A stretch of 54,524 nucleotides of DNA from Prochlorococcus marinus str. MIT 9302 (GCF_000759975.1 NZ_JNAM01000001.1:1-54524), one strand, 5' to 3'. Positions 7,450-14,676 are shown, counted from the stretch's first letter. The notes: generated by a model not told the origin, from the letters alone. Program-made: numbers and translations.

Positions 7450-7640
7450 TTTTATTGATAACTAATTTAAATTATAAAGTTACTAAAAATATTTTTTGTA
7501 TAAAAGATATCAAAATAGAGATTTAGTACCTTTACCTATTTAAACTAAACTTTTTTCTTTGATTTAATATCTTATTTAATAACTTCTTTTTTACTACTCA
7601 ATAAACCCTTTTAATCTACAAAAATTACCACTTTTTATAA

Positions 7641-7820
7641 CTATTTGTAGTAGTTCACTAAGTCGATAATTAATATTGCTAATAATGAAAAACCTAAAAT
7701 AATCGGTAAATAAGGAAATTTATTCAAAATTTTATTTAGTTGATTTTTCGATATTTTTTCCCCTTTTTTCTTTTCTCTAGGTGGCAAACCTAAATCTTCC
7801 CTTCTCTTAGCTTCTCCCAT
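7641..7820 (-). CDS. DUF2839 family membrane protein
   Basis: The 59-residue protein runs from ATG at 7818-7820 to TAG at 7641-7643. It begins MGEAKRREDLGLPPREKK, the signature opening of the cyanobacterial DUF2839 family. A basic linker and one transmembrane helix (about 37-54, PYLPIILGFSLLAILIIDLV) follow. Function unknown; the family is confined to cyanobacteria and plastid relatives as far as I know. Confidence 0.8.
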   Translation of the reverse strand: MGEAKRREDLGLPPREKKKGEKISKNQLNKILNKFPYLPIILGFSLLAILIIDLVNYYK

Positions 7821-7941
7821 AATTTTTAAAAGTGATTAAAACTATTTTATACATTTAGAAATAGTAATGTATTATACGAGATTTAAATTATTAACCATTA
7901 ATTTAGTATATATTTTGGATATATTTAAATAAAAACAAAAA

Positions 7942-8049
7942 ATGATGGAAGTTGTTTGGTCAGTAAATATAATGATTGCAATTCTGATTATTGGTGTTGC
8001 GTGGATTCTTTACTACATATTCACTTATGATCAAAAATTTAGTTCCTAG
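7942..8049 (+). CDS. 35-residue single-helix membrane peptide
   Basis: Two tandem ATG codons (7942 and 7945) open a frame with one long hydrophobic helix (about residues 5-27) and a short polar tail ending at TAG 8047-8049. Its stop is only 4 bp before the ATG of the Nif11-like gene, which suggests one transcript and translational coupling. Size and topology resemble small photosystem or cytochrome subunits, but no specific motif identifies it. Confidence 0.5.
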   Translation: MMEVVWSVNIMIAILIIGVAWILYYIFTYDQKFSS

Positions 8050-8053
8050 ATAA

Positions 8054-8236
8054 ATGTCAGATAAAGATCTATGTAATTTTCTAAAAAAAATAGACCAACT
8101 AAATCAAATTGCTGAGCTTATTAAAAATAATCCGAGTAAAAAGTTTTCCCTTTCAAAATGCAAGAATCATGATGAAGTAATTAGATTAACCTCTTCATGG
8201 GGTTTTGATATTGGTAAAAGGTGGGGAGAATATTAA
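8054..8236 (+). CDS. Nif11-like domain protein
   Basis: The 60-residue protein has the Nif11 pattern: a helical N-terminus with FLKKIDQLNQIAELIKNN, then NHDEVIRLTSSWGFDIGKRW, equivalent to the family core A-x-x-x-G-[FY]-x-[FIL]. Nif11-type domains form the leader peptides of several ribosomally made natural products, including prochlorosins. Here there is no Gly-Gly cleavage motif and no core peptide after the domain, and no LanM-type enzyme nearby. It is therefore a bare domain protein rather than a lantipeptide precursor. Confidence 0.65.
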   Translation: MSDKDLCNFLKKIDQLNQIAELIKNNPSKKFSLSKCKNHDEVIRLTSSWGFDIGKRWGEY

Positions 8237-8321
8237 TTGATATTATTACCAGCATTATTAAAATTGTCATCAACTTCAAATTAAATTCCTAAGATTAATC
8301 AATATTCCTTATATATGAGTT

Positions 8322-9092
8322 ATGAGAGAAATTGAAGAGATAAAAGCAAATATATATAAAATAGCTGCTTTGACGGATAGGGGCCAACGACTAAATAAAT
8401 TAGTTGCTCCTATGTATGAGGAAAAAGCAAATGAAATGGGAGATTTGGTTGAAACTCTTAAAAGTTTAAGTTTCGAAATATCAGAAAAATTATTATCTGG
8501 AGATTGGGAATTGATTTTTTCTAACGTTGAATTATTCAGAAGTTCTCCTTTCTTCCTTGCTATTGAAAAGGCATTAAATAATGAATTCAAAAGTAATCTT
8601 TTTTTTAAACTTCATCAATTACAAGTAGGATCCTTTGGAATATCTACTATTGGGAAAATTGGTCAAAAGATTGATTTTAATAAAAAAGAATTTATATCTA
8701 CTTTTGACACTACGATATTTGGGCTCACAACAGTTCCTATCTTAGGTTGGTTCAAACTTTTACCTACTTTTGGTGGAAGAGTAATAACCCTATCAAGTGA
8801 TTTAGTTTTAAAAAATAATTTACTTGATATGAACGTACAAAAGACTAAAGTTTCCAAAGTTGATGGACTTAATAAGATTCCATTATTTAGTGAATTACTG
8901 ATGGATAGATGGTATCCAGTTAAAGAGGTATGGAATAAATTGCCTTGGAATAAAGAATCACCAAATTGCCAAGTCTCAATTATATTTTTAGATAAAGATA
9001 TGAGAATTATGCAGGATATGTATGGGGCTATTTTTATTTATATAAGGCCTTCAATTTCTTTATTGAGTCAAAATACATTATCTAATAATTAA
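8322..9092 (+). CDS. PAP/fibrillin family lipid-associated protein
   Basis: The 256-residue protein has the PAP/fibrillin layout: a helical N-terminus with ALTDRGQRLNKLV, then LLSGDWELIFSNVE (the SGxWxLlYT-like block) and a lipocalin-like beta-rich body. Near the C-terminus LDKDMRIMQDMYGAIFIYIR corresponds to the family's D-x-x-x-R-I-x-R end motif. Fibrillins associate with plastoglobules and thylakoids and bind lipophilic molecules. The cyanobacterial role is not settled, but photoprotection and membrane lipid handling are the usual proposals. Confidence 0.8.
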   Translation: MREIEEIKANIYKIAALTDRGQRLNKLVAPMYEEKANEMGDLVETLKSLSFEISEKLLSGDWELIFSNVELFRSSPFFLAIEKALNNEFKSNLFFKLHQLQVGSFGISTIGKIGQKIDFNKKEFISTFDTTIFGLTTVPILGWFKLLPTFGGRVITLSSDLVLKNNLLDMNVQKTKVSKVDGLNKIPLFSELLMDRWYPVKEVWNKLPWNKESPNCQVSIIFLDKDMRIMQDMYGAIFIYIRPSISLLSQNTLSNN

Positions 9093-9232
9093 TTGAAGTT
9101 TGACTAATATTCAATATTCTTAGTAATTTTCAGAAGAAATCTATTAAAAAAATTATTTTAAAGATTTATTAATAAATACATGTCGAGTGTCAAATACGAA
9201 TAGGTTATGTTCGTAATGAACAATTTTTTATT

Positions 9233-9547
9233 ATGCTTAGGAATCAAGAAAAAAGCTCACTTGTTAGAGGAATTTTTTTAATAGTGGGATGGGGCTTAGG
9301 TTTAGACCGATTCTATGAAGGAGATAAAAAAGGTGGTTTTTTATCAATCATAGGTTGGAGTCTCACATTTTTTAGCTTATGCTTTTTTAAATGCTCAGGA
9401 TATGAATATGTTGATGGAGTAAAAAATTATTCAGAATATTCTCCTAATCCTTTAATAGTATTACCTTTACTTGCTGGAGCATATGGTGGCTTTCTAATAA
9501 TTAAGAAGGCATTTAGATTAGCAAAACAATTTGAGAATGCTGAATAA
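9233..9547 (+). CDS. TM2 domain membrane protein
   Basis: The 104-residue protein contains GIFLIVGWGLGLDRFYEG followed by KKGGFLSIIGW, the TM2 pattern of two helices joined by a short turn with the (D/H)RFY motif and a Gly-rich second helix. A third hydrophobic segment (about residues 76-91) follows. TM2 proteins are widespread and of unknown function. A cysteine pair lies in the middle loop (CFFKC). The 140 bp upstream hold no gene that I can see. Confidence 0.7.
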   Translation: MLRNQEKSSLVRGIFLIVGWGLGLDRFYEGDKKGGFLSIIGWSLTFFSLCFFKCSGYEYVDGVKNYSEYSPNPLIVLPLLAGAYGGFLIIKKAFRLAKQFENAE

Positions 9548-9565
9548 TACTACAAGTAAGGAAAT

Positions 9566-9727
9566 TCAAGATAATAATCCAGTACCTTTCAAATAAAATT
9601 TAAATAAAAGAATTACTAAAAGGTTTATTATTGCTAAGGCTACCAATCCATTTCTGTTATTAACATCTAACTTCTTAACTAAATTAGAAAGATAAACTAC
9701 TGGATTTTCAGGCTCTTTATTATCCAA
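9566..9727 (-). CDS. 53-residue membrane peptide with a TTG start
   Basis: An in-frame stop directly precedes the TTG at 9725-9727 after one codon, so TTG is the only plausible start. The frame stops at TGA 9566-9568. A polar N-terminus (DNKEPENPVVYLSNLVKKLD) precedes one hydrophobic helix (about 27-46). The composition looks coding, but no family is recognised and the non-ATG start lowers confidence. Confidence 0.4.
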   Translation of the reverse strand: MDNKEPENPVVYLSNLVKKLDVNNRNGLVALAIINLLVILLFKFYLKGTGLLS

Positions 9728-9823
9728 ATTTTATTTAAATATTAATTTGAGTCGAAAATATCACAGTTTCAATAGAAGAATCAATATTGTAAAGATGAAT
9801 ATCCAAAAAGAAAGAAATAATTT

Positions 9824-10198
9824 CTAATCCATAATTCCTGCATTTCTTAAAAAAGCTTTACCAATATTGCCAATCAAAAGAAATGCAGACAAATTAATTA
9901 AAAGGATTATTAATAATGCCAACATTTTGTGGTTTGGATTAGTTGAAATGCCATCAAATCCCTTATTAAGAACTCTTTCAAAAAGTGATTTAGCTTTGTT
10001 TAGTTTTTGTTGCGTTGAATCAAGATTAATTTTTTCTTTAGAAGAATCTTGATTACTTGCTTTCTCTAGGAATTCTGTAAAGGCCTTAATATTCTCTTCT
10101 TTTTTATTCCCCTCATAAAGATCTTTATTATCTTCATTAAGATTGGAGGACGATTCGATTGAATTATTTTCCTCAGGATTAAGATTTGAATCTTCCAA
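9824..10198 (-). CDS. acidic protein with C-terminal membrane helix, unknown
   Basis: Of the 124 residues, the first 75 are Asn/Ser/Glu/Lys-rich and probably disordered. The segment NKAKSLFERVLNKGFDG follows, then a membrane helix (about 92-113). Tail-anchored topology. A perfect 15-bp dyad sits 18 bp upstream of the start and a minus-strand terminator-like hairpin sits further upstream, so the gene probably has its own regulated promoter. No family recognised. Confidence 0.55.
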   Translation of the reverse strand: MEDSNLNPEENNSIESSSNLNEDNKDLYEGNKKEENIKAFTEFLEKASNQDSSKEKINLDSTQQKLNKAKSLFERVLNKGFDGISTNPNHKMLALLIILLINLSAFLLIGNIGKAFLRNAGIMD

Positions 10199-10215
10199 AT
10201 TAGTAGTAAATGCTA

Positions 10216-10230
10216 GGTGTATATTACACC
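10216..10230. promoter_or_regulatory. perfect 15-bp inverted repeat (possible operator)
   Basis: GGTGTA-tat-TACACC is a perfect dyad 18 bp upstream of the minus-strand gene that starts at 10198. It does not match the NtcA pattern (GTA-N8-TAC). It could be an operator or a short 5'-UTR hairpin with a tight 3-base loop. I do not recognise the regulator. Confidence 0.35.
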
Positions 10231-10232
10231 AT

Positions 10233-10267
10233 AAAAAAAACCCACTCGATCAATTGAAGAGAGGGTT
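10233..10267 (-). terminator. minus-strand rho-independent terminator without an upstream gene
   Basis: Read on the minus strand, AACCC-t-CTC pairs with GAG-t-GGGTT across an 11-base loop and is followed by a run of eight T. No minus-strand coding gene ends just upstream; the nearest gene to the right is on the plus strand. The hairpin therefore either ends a small RNA transcribed from about 10270-10350 or attenuates the gene at 9824-10198. Confidence 0.6.
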
Positions 10268-10377
10268 AGCTAAGGTTAAAGTTCTTATAAAGATAATAAT
10301 TTATTTTAATTAACTTTGCTTTAGTAGCATTCTCTAATTTTAACTTAGTTTATAGTAAGCTTAATTTTCTATTAGAT

Positions 10378-10584
10378 ATGCTTGATGCGAATACTAAAAA
10401 AGCATGTAAAGATGATCCCTCAATAAGAGAAATTAAAATTAGAAATATAGAACATGCTATTGAACAAGCAGAATTAATGATAAAAGAATCAAAAATGAGC
10501 CAAGAAGAATTAATCTTCTTAAAAAGAAAAATATCGGACTCAAGACAGGATTTAGAGATACTTTATTTAATGAAAATTCAATAA
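10378..10584 (+). CDS. small helical protein, unknown
   Basis: The 68-residue protein is highly charged and almost wholly helical (IRNIEHAIEQAELMIKESKM), with probable coiled-coil character and no membrane segment. No family recognised. It lies alone, with no gene I can see in the 149 bp that follow. Confidence 0.5.
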   Translation: MLDANTKKACKDDPSIREIKIRNIEHAIEQAELMIKESKMSQEELIFLKRKISDSRQDLEILYLMKIQ

Positions 10585-10733
10585 ATAAAATATTTATGTA
10601 TAAATCTTTATTTCAATTACTGCTATTGGAATAACAGCAGCTACTTATATAGTTACTTAGTTCTCCCTGCTATTTAAATTCTTTGAATATTTTAGATACT
10701 AAATAAATTAAAATATTTTTAAAAAACAATTTT

Positions 10734-10976
10734 ATGAATAAAGTCAAAATAGCAATTTCTGCAATATCGATAATCATATTATCCTTTATCGGAATAAAAA
10801 AATTAATTTATATAAATCAAGCTAAAGATTTAAAAAATAAAGAAGAATCGATCTTAAATGAATATACTCGTGTTTTAAGTGAATGCTTTGATCTAGAAAA
10901 TAAAAATAAAAGAACTCTTAATAAATCAATTGAATTAGTTGAATATTGTTTAGAAGAATATGGATATAAAAACTGA
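10734..10976 (+). CDS. N-terminally anchored coiled-coil protein, unknown
   Basis: The 80-residue protein has a hydrophobic helix at residues 6-21 followed by a charged helical body rich in Lys, Glu and Asn (AKDLKNKEESILNEYTRVLS) and two cysteines. Single-pass membrane anchor predicted. No family recognised. Confidence 0.5.
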   Translation: MNKVKIAISAISIIILSFIGIKKLIYINQAKDLKNKEESILNEYTRVLSECFDLENKNKRTLNKSIELVEYCLEEYGYKN

Positions 10977-11112
10977 TTTCTAAATTTGAATGATGAATTT
11001 CTTTAATACTCCACTAATATGCAGAATAATGCAATTATTTTTGATCAATTAGCTTGGTATTCTCCATGATTTTTTGTTACTAATGATATTTTCCTAATTT
11101 ACTGTTTTTAAA

Positions 11113-11520
11113 ATGACTAAAGTCAAATGTTCTTATTTAGGAAATTTAAATTGTGAGGCTATTCATATACAGTCAGGAAGTCTTATTAGAACGGATGCAC
11201 CTTTAGATCACTATGGTAATGGTGAAAGTTTCTCTCCAACAGATTTATTAGCAACATCTCTAGGTACTTGTCTTCTAACCATTATGGCAATTAAAGCTAA
11301 ATCTAAAGGGTTTGATTTGGATGGTATTTATTTAAATATTGAAAAATTAATGACACAAAATAGCGAGAGAAAGATAAAAGAACTAATAATAGATATTTTC
11401 ATCCCAGATAACACCCCTATTGGAAATATTAATTTTTTGAAAAAAGCTTCCGAAGATTGTCCAGTCACAAGAAATTTATCTGAAGAAATAGATATTAAAA
11501 TTAGTTGGCATCATAAATAA
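11113..11520 (+). CDS. OsmC/Ohr family protein
   Basis: The 135-residue length is typical of OsmC-type peroxidases. Both catalytic cysteines are present: Cys53 in LATSLGTCLLTIMA and Cys116 in EDCPVTRN. The family reduces organic hydroperoxides by a thiol mechanism. The block SFSPTDLLATSLGTC is the characteristic central helix start. It is followed 29 bp later by a 35-codon same-strand ORF. Confidence 0.88.
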   Translation: MTKVKCSYLGNLNCEAIHIQSGSLIRTDAPLDHYGNGESFSPTDLLATSLGTCLLTIMAIKAKSKGFDLDGIYLNIEKLMTQNSERKIKELIIDIFIPDNTPIGNINFLKKASEDCPVTRNLSEEIDIKISWHHK

Positions 11521-11549
11521 ATTACAAAATAATAACTACTTAAAAACTA

Positions 11550-11657
11550 ATGAAATACTTTTTAGGAATAATCATTCTAGTTTTTGGAATCTATATAATT
11601 ACTGATTTAGCCTTAAAGACTAGATATACAAGAAAAAGACTTTCTAATAAACAATAA
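11550..11657 (+). CDS. 35-residue single-helix membrane peptide
   Basis: The frame runs from ATG at 11550 to TAA at 11655-11657. A hydrophobic helix (about residues 3-22) is followed by a strongly basic tail (LKTRYTRKRLSNKQ), giving N-out topology. The stop overlaps the left arm of a terminator-like inverted repeat, consistent with the end of a transcript that also carries the OsmC gene. Confidence 0.45.
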   Translation: MKYFLGIIILVFGIYIITDLALKTRYTRKRLSNKQ

Positions 11658-11677
11658 AAATTTCTTATTTTTATTGT
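11651..11677. terminator. AT-only hairpin at the end of the OsmC transcript
   Basis: ACAATAAAAAT pairs perfectly with ATTTTTATTGT across a 5-base loop (11 bp). It starts at the stop codon of the preceding 35-residue ORF. With no GC content it would be a weak intrinsic terminator and could work in both directions. Confidence 0.45.
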
Positions 11678-11733
11678 TTAATATCAAACAATTAGCTTAA
11701 TTTTTATACATAGAAAAAAGTCTTATATTAATT

Positions 11734-12021
11734 TTATTTTTTAACTATATTCTGATCAATCAAACCAATAAAAGGGATCATGAAATTAACATTAATTCCA
11801 ATAGTACACCAAATATAAGTAATAAGAAAAATTATTTTTATATATAAATTAGGGGGTAAGGTGAAAAATAGTTTGAAAAAACCTCCAATAAATAATACTA
11901 ATATTCCAATTTGAAAAAGACCTTTGACTATCCATATAGGTCCATTTTTTTTAATGTTTTTATAAAACCAATAAAAAACGAAACCAAATAACAATAAATA
12001 TATAAGATTTATAATCATCAT
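11734..12021 (-). CDS. small polytopic membrane protein, unknown
   Basis: The 95-residue protein has about three hydrophobic segments (2-18, 37-54 and 60-85) and a basic loop KNIKKNG after the first. It is convergent with the OsmC group. No family recognised. Confidence 0.5.
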   Translation of the reverse strand: MMIINLIYLLLFGFVFYWFYKNIKKNGPIWIVKGLFQIGILVLFIGGFFKLFFTLPPNLYIKIIFLITYIWCTIGINVNFMIPFIGLIDQNIVKK

Positions 12022-12058
12022 TTTAAAGAAAAACTAACAAATTAGTCCTTAGAAAGGT

Positions 12059-12081
12059 GTGATCACAATTATCACTTTTTT
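12059..12081 (+). terminator. small hairpin followed by a T run
   Basis: GTGAT and ATCAC form a 5-bp stem with a 7-base loop, followed by six T on the plus strand. No plus-strand gene ends nearby. It may belong to an unannotated short transcript or lie by chance in AT-rich DNA. Confidence 0.25.
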
Positions 12082-12158
12082 AGCTGAGATATTTTTTGTA
12101 AAATTGAAAAGTTATACAAAAAAAAATAAAAATAATTTTTAATTCTCAAAACTTTATC

Positions 12159-12542
12159 CTAAAAGATTTTGGATTTTAATAAATCAACTCTTTTTTGATT
12201 TACTCCTAAGTCACTTTCTCCAACTCTTGATTCTGATCTTATTGATAAGATGTTAGATTTAGATAAAAAGGATACTTCTAAGTCGTCTATATACTTCATC
12301 CATTTACTGGTTACCTCCGCATGAAGATAATCTCCATCAATTTCTACTATCTCTGTTCTTGGAGTATTCTCGATTAATGTTTTAATCTCTTCAAAAGGTT
12401 CTTCAATATTGTTAACTTCCCATTCTTCTCGTACACAATGAGCTACTTCGATACAGGGTTTTAATTCTAAATGTGAGGCAAATGATGAAGAAGGGAATAA
12501 AAAGCTTGAACAAATTAAAATTGATAGAAAAATTATTTTCAT
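12159..12542 (-). CDS. secreted DUF1499 protein
   Basis: The 127-residue protein starts at the ATG at 12540-12542 (MKIIFLSILICSS); an in-frame ATG two codons upstream is less likely. An N-terminal signal peptide ends near Ser-Phe-Ala-Ser. The mature part shows the DUF1499 pattern: PCIEVAHCV, then PRTEIVEIDGDYLHAEVTSK, then DDLEVSFLS, and finally SESRVGESDLGVNQKRVD. All family blocks are present, so it looks complete. Function unknown; periplasm or thylakoid lumen is the likely site. A strong run of non-coding structure lies upstream (12549-13044). Confidence 0.85.
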   Translation of the reverse strand: MKIIFLSILICSSFLFPSSSFASHLELKPCIEVAHCVREEWEVNNIEEPFEEIKTLIENTPRTEIVEIDGDYLHAEVTSKWMKYIDDLEVSFLSKSNILSIRSESRVGESDLGVNQKRVDLLKSKIF

Positions 12543-12680
12543 TAACATAAGAATTTAATAAGGCTTAATCTAACGAATTAAATCTCTAATTTGTAATGTT
12601 GGTTCTATTTATTGTAGAAGAAAACATTTAATTCTTTATGTCCAGGTATTACAAAGTATTTTATATATTTCTAATAAATC

Positions 12681-12757
12681 AAAAAAAAAGATCCCTCAAA
12701 GAGAGATCTTTTAAAAAACTGATTTATATTTAGTGTTTCCTTGTTTCCACTAAATTA
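12681..12757 (-). ncRNA. yfr2-like: Yfr2-family small RNA
   Basis: Read on the minus strand, TTTAGTG and CACTAAA form a 7-bp hairpin whose loop contains GAAACAAGGAAA. This places two GGAAACA motifs in and around the loop, the hallmark of the Yfr2-Yfr5 family. About 20 bases later a strong hairpin (AAAGATC-t-CTC / GAG-g-GATCTTT) is followed by nine T, a typical intrinsic terminator. The 5' end is set near the hairpin as in known family members but is not determined. The gene lies in the 500-bp gap between the DUF1499 gene and the next small ORF and is tandem with a Yfr10-like RNA. Confidence 0.78.
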
Positions 12758-12855
12758 AATCAATTCCTCCTACACACAAATCTAATATCACACCTAAATT
12801 TGAAAAATGTAATACCTATTAGACCTCTATCTTAACTGTCACACTGCTAAAAAAT

Positions 12856-12931
12856 ACAAAAAGTACCCGAACAATTTCATTCGAGTACTTTTAAATTTAT
12901 CAGAAAAAAGTGTGTGAGGAGTTTCTGATAT
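12856..12931 (-). ncRNA. yfr10-like: Yfr10-like small RNA carrying the Yfr1 motif
   Basis: On the minus strand the sequence contains ACTCCTCACACAC (12910-12922), the ultra-conserved core of Yfr1 that is shared by the Yfr10 family. Unlike Yfr1, the core here lies in the loop of a stem made by TATCAGAAA (12922-12930) and TTTCTGATA. It is followed by a terminator hairpin AAAAGTAC / GTACTTTT (12859-12892) with a T run. Because structure and neighbours differ from Yfr1, which is present separately at 40.4 kb, Yfr10 is the better call. Rest of the gap 12549-13044: I see no other gene. Confidence 0.72.
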
Positions 12932-13044
12932 ATTTAATCTACTCCTTAAGTAATCTAAAAGGCTACAGTATAAATTACTAATTATTTAAATCCTTCAGTA
13001 AAATTTGGGGTTAATGAAAAAATAATCAGAAACATAAAAAATTC

Positions 13045-13179
13045 ATGAAAAGCATTTATACAAAAACCATCTTTATAATCTCAGTAATTGCTCTTTTCTC
13101 AATAATAGTAGGAGTTGTCAAATATTCGCTTACTTATATTGAGAATAATCCCGAAAAATACTTACCCATAAATAAGTAA
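13045..13179 (+). CDS. 44-residue single-helix membrane peptide
   Basis: ATG at 13045, TAA at 13177-13179. A hydrophobic helix (about residues 8-27, TIFIISVIALFSIIVGVV) is followed by a polar tail (YIENNPEKYLPINK). No family recognised; composition looks coding. Confidence 0.45.
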   Translation: MKSIYTKTIFIISVIALFSIIVGVVKYSLTYIENNPEKYLPINK

Positions 13180-13255
13180 GACAAAATTAAGTATAAATTC
13201 ACTTCAAAAAATCGATAAACTGTCTTAAATATGTCTTAAATATATAGATTGAGAA

Positions 13256-13399
13256 ATGAAAATCAAAAATACTTCAGTTATTAATAAAAATAGTATTCCT
13301 TTAAATCAATTTATAAGTAATCATAAATATCAAATACTTGAGAATTACTGGAAGAAAAGAAAGAAAGAGTGTGATAAAAATCTTTCAAAATTTTGTTAA
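13256..13399 (+). CDS. 47-residue basic peptide, unknown
   Basis: ATG at 13256, TAA at 13397-13399, only 3 bp before the start of the next ORF, which suggests a shared transcript. The peptide is basic with two cysteines near the end (KKECDKNLSKFC) and no membrane segment. No family recognised. Confidence 0.45.
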   Translation: MKIKNTSVINKNSIPLNQFISNHKYQILENYWKKRKKECDKNLSKFC

Positions 13400-13402
13400 C
13401 TG

Positions 13403-13660
13403 ATGAGGATTATGAATTTTATTTTTTCTTTTTTATTAGCTTCTGTAATGTGGGTGCAAGTTCCTCAATGGGAAGCTGACTGGTCAAAATGTGCGGTAGA
13501 TGTTCCCGATTCCTCATGTCACTGGTACGTAGCTGCTCCCGATAATACCTTTGGGGAAGGATTTAATTGGGAAAACGCTCCTTGGTTTGACGCTAATGGA
13601 CTGCAGGATGTAGCTAAGATTGAGAAAGAATCAGTAGTAGAAAAGCTTCAAAAAAACTAA
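13403..13660 (+). CDS. small Trp-rich secreted protein, unknown
   Basis: The 85-residue protein has a short hydrophobic N-terminus (MNFIFSFLLASVMW, with a second ATG at 13412) that can act as a signal peptide. A Trp/Asp-rich mature part with two cysteines follows (WSKCAVDVPDSSCHWY). The conserved-looking aromatic block suggests a folded extracytoplasmic domain. No family recognised. Confidence 0.55.
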   Translation: MRIMNFIFSFLLASVMWVQVPQWEADWSKCAVDVPDSSCHWYVAAPDNTFGEGFNWENAPWFDANGLQDVAKIEKESVVEKLQKN

Positions 13661-13743
13661 AGTTTCTATTTCATCAATTAACTTTTAAAAGTATTTAAAT
13701 CTAATTGCCTAAGGGTTATGGTTTGAATAATTGAAAAAATTTA

Positions 13744-13890
13744 ATGCGTTTCAAGGTAAGTCTCATAAAAAACGGAAAGGAATTTGATGAGGTTGTCATA
13801 GCTAATAATAAAAAAGAAGCTATGCAAGTAGCTTTAAAAAACAATCCAGAAGCTCAGGCATTGAAATCTGATTGGACATTTAAGATTTAA
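13744..13890 (+). CDS. 48-residue soluble protein, unknown
   Basis: ATG at 13744, TAA at 13888-13890. The sequence MRFKVSLIKNGKEFDEVVIA, then NNKKEAMQVALKNNPEAQAL, reads as two beta-strands followed by a helix. It resembles the small strand-strand-helix proteins of phage and picocyanobacterial genomes. Its stop touches the end of the convergent znuB gene with no spacer. Confidence 0.6.
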   Translation: MRFKVSLIKNGKEFDEVVIANNKKEAMQVALKNNPEAQALKSDWTFKI

Positions 13891-14676
13891 TTATTTGCGC
13901 AGTTTAGGAATCAAAAGAGATGCTACACAAATAACACTAATTGCAGGCCCAGGCGACAGATTAAAGACTATAGAGAGAATAAAGCCCAGAAGTGAAATGC
14001 ATAATCCAAAAAATGAAGACCTCATCATTGCAATTCTTAAACTATGAGCCTTATTTAGCCCTAACAAAGTTGGGGTAGAAAGAAGAGCAATTACAAGAAT
14101 TACTCCCACCGCTGACATTGAACTAACAATTACTAATGCCGTCGTAAAACTCAAAGCAAGATTTAATAAAGAAACGTTTATACCACTTGCGGATGCACCT
14201 TCTGGATCTAATCCAACATAAACAACCTTTTCATATCCAAAAGTCATTAAGAGTATAAATACTAAAAAAGCAATTATTGTTCTAAGTAAATCTCCAAAAT
14301 TTGCTGTCAATAAATCTCCAAATAAAACTGCCTCCAAATCAATCCTTATTTCTAGTAGAGGAATAATCAGGACTCCAAACCCAAGCATTCCCGCTAATAT
14401 TGTGTTCATTATTGCTTCATAGTTTTCACTCTTTTTATTAGTTAAACTTTCCGCAATTACAGAACCTAAAAGACCACTGATCACCCCACCAATTGAGGGG
14501 TGAATTTTAAGCGCTAAGGCTAAAGCTAGTCCTGGCAAAACGCAGTGAGAAATTAAATTTACTTGAAGTAATCTCCTATGTGTTATTAATACAGTTCCCA
14601 TTGCTGGACATAGAATTCCTGAAAAAATAGTTATTATTAAAGGAATAAGCCACCAACTGCTATTAATAAAAGACAT
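13891..14676 (-). CDS. znuB: zinc ABC transporter permease ZnuB
   Basis: The 261-residue protein has about eight transmembrane helices, as in the ABC-3 metal permease family. Supporting blocks are the opening IPLIITIFSGILCPAMGTVL followed by the RRLLQVNLISHCVLPGLAL coupling region, and the later VYVGLDPEGASASGI with LVIVSSMSAVGVILVIALL. With ZnuC and ZnuA it would import Zn2+. Its start lies only 17 bp from the start of zur on the opposite strand. Its promoter must therefore lie inside zur, or it is transcribed by read-through from znuC across the antisense of zur. Confidence 0.9.
   Translation of the reverse strand: MSFINSSWWLIPLIITIFSGILCPAMGTVLITHRRLLQVNLISHCVLPGLALALALKIHPSIGGVISGLLGSVIAESLTNKKSENYEAIMNTILAGMLGFGVLIIPLLEIRIDLEAVLFGDLLTANFGDLLRTIIAFLVFILLMTFGYEKVVYVGLDPEGASASGINVSLLNLALSFTTALVIVSSMSAVGVILVIALLSTPTLLGLNKAHSLRIAMMRSSFFGLCISLLGFILSIVFNLSPGPAISVICVASLLIPKLRK

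Noticed and set aside
8054-8236. Reading the Nif11-like protein as a lantipeptide precursor
   Set aside because: No double-Gly cleavage site, no Cys/Ser/Thr-rich core and no modifying enzyme in the window.
10977-11112. Short ORFs of 16-19 codons before the OsmC gene
   Set aside because: Too short, no ribosome binding site and no recognisable pattern; expected by chance.
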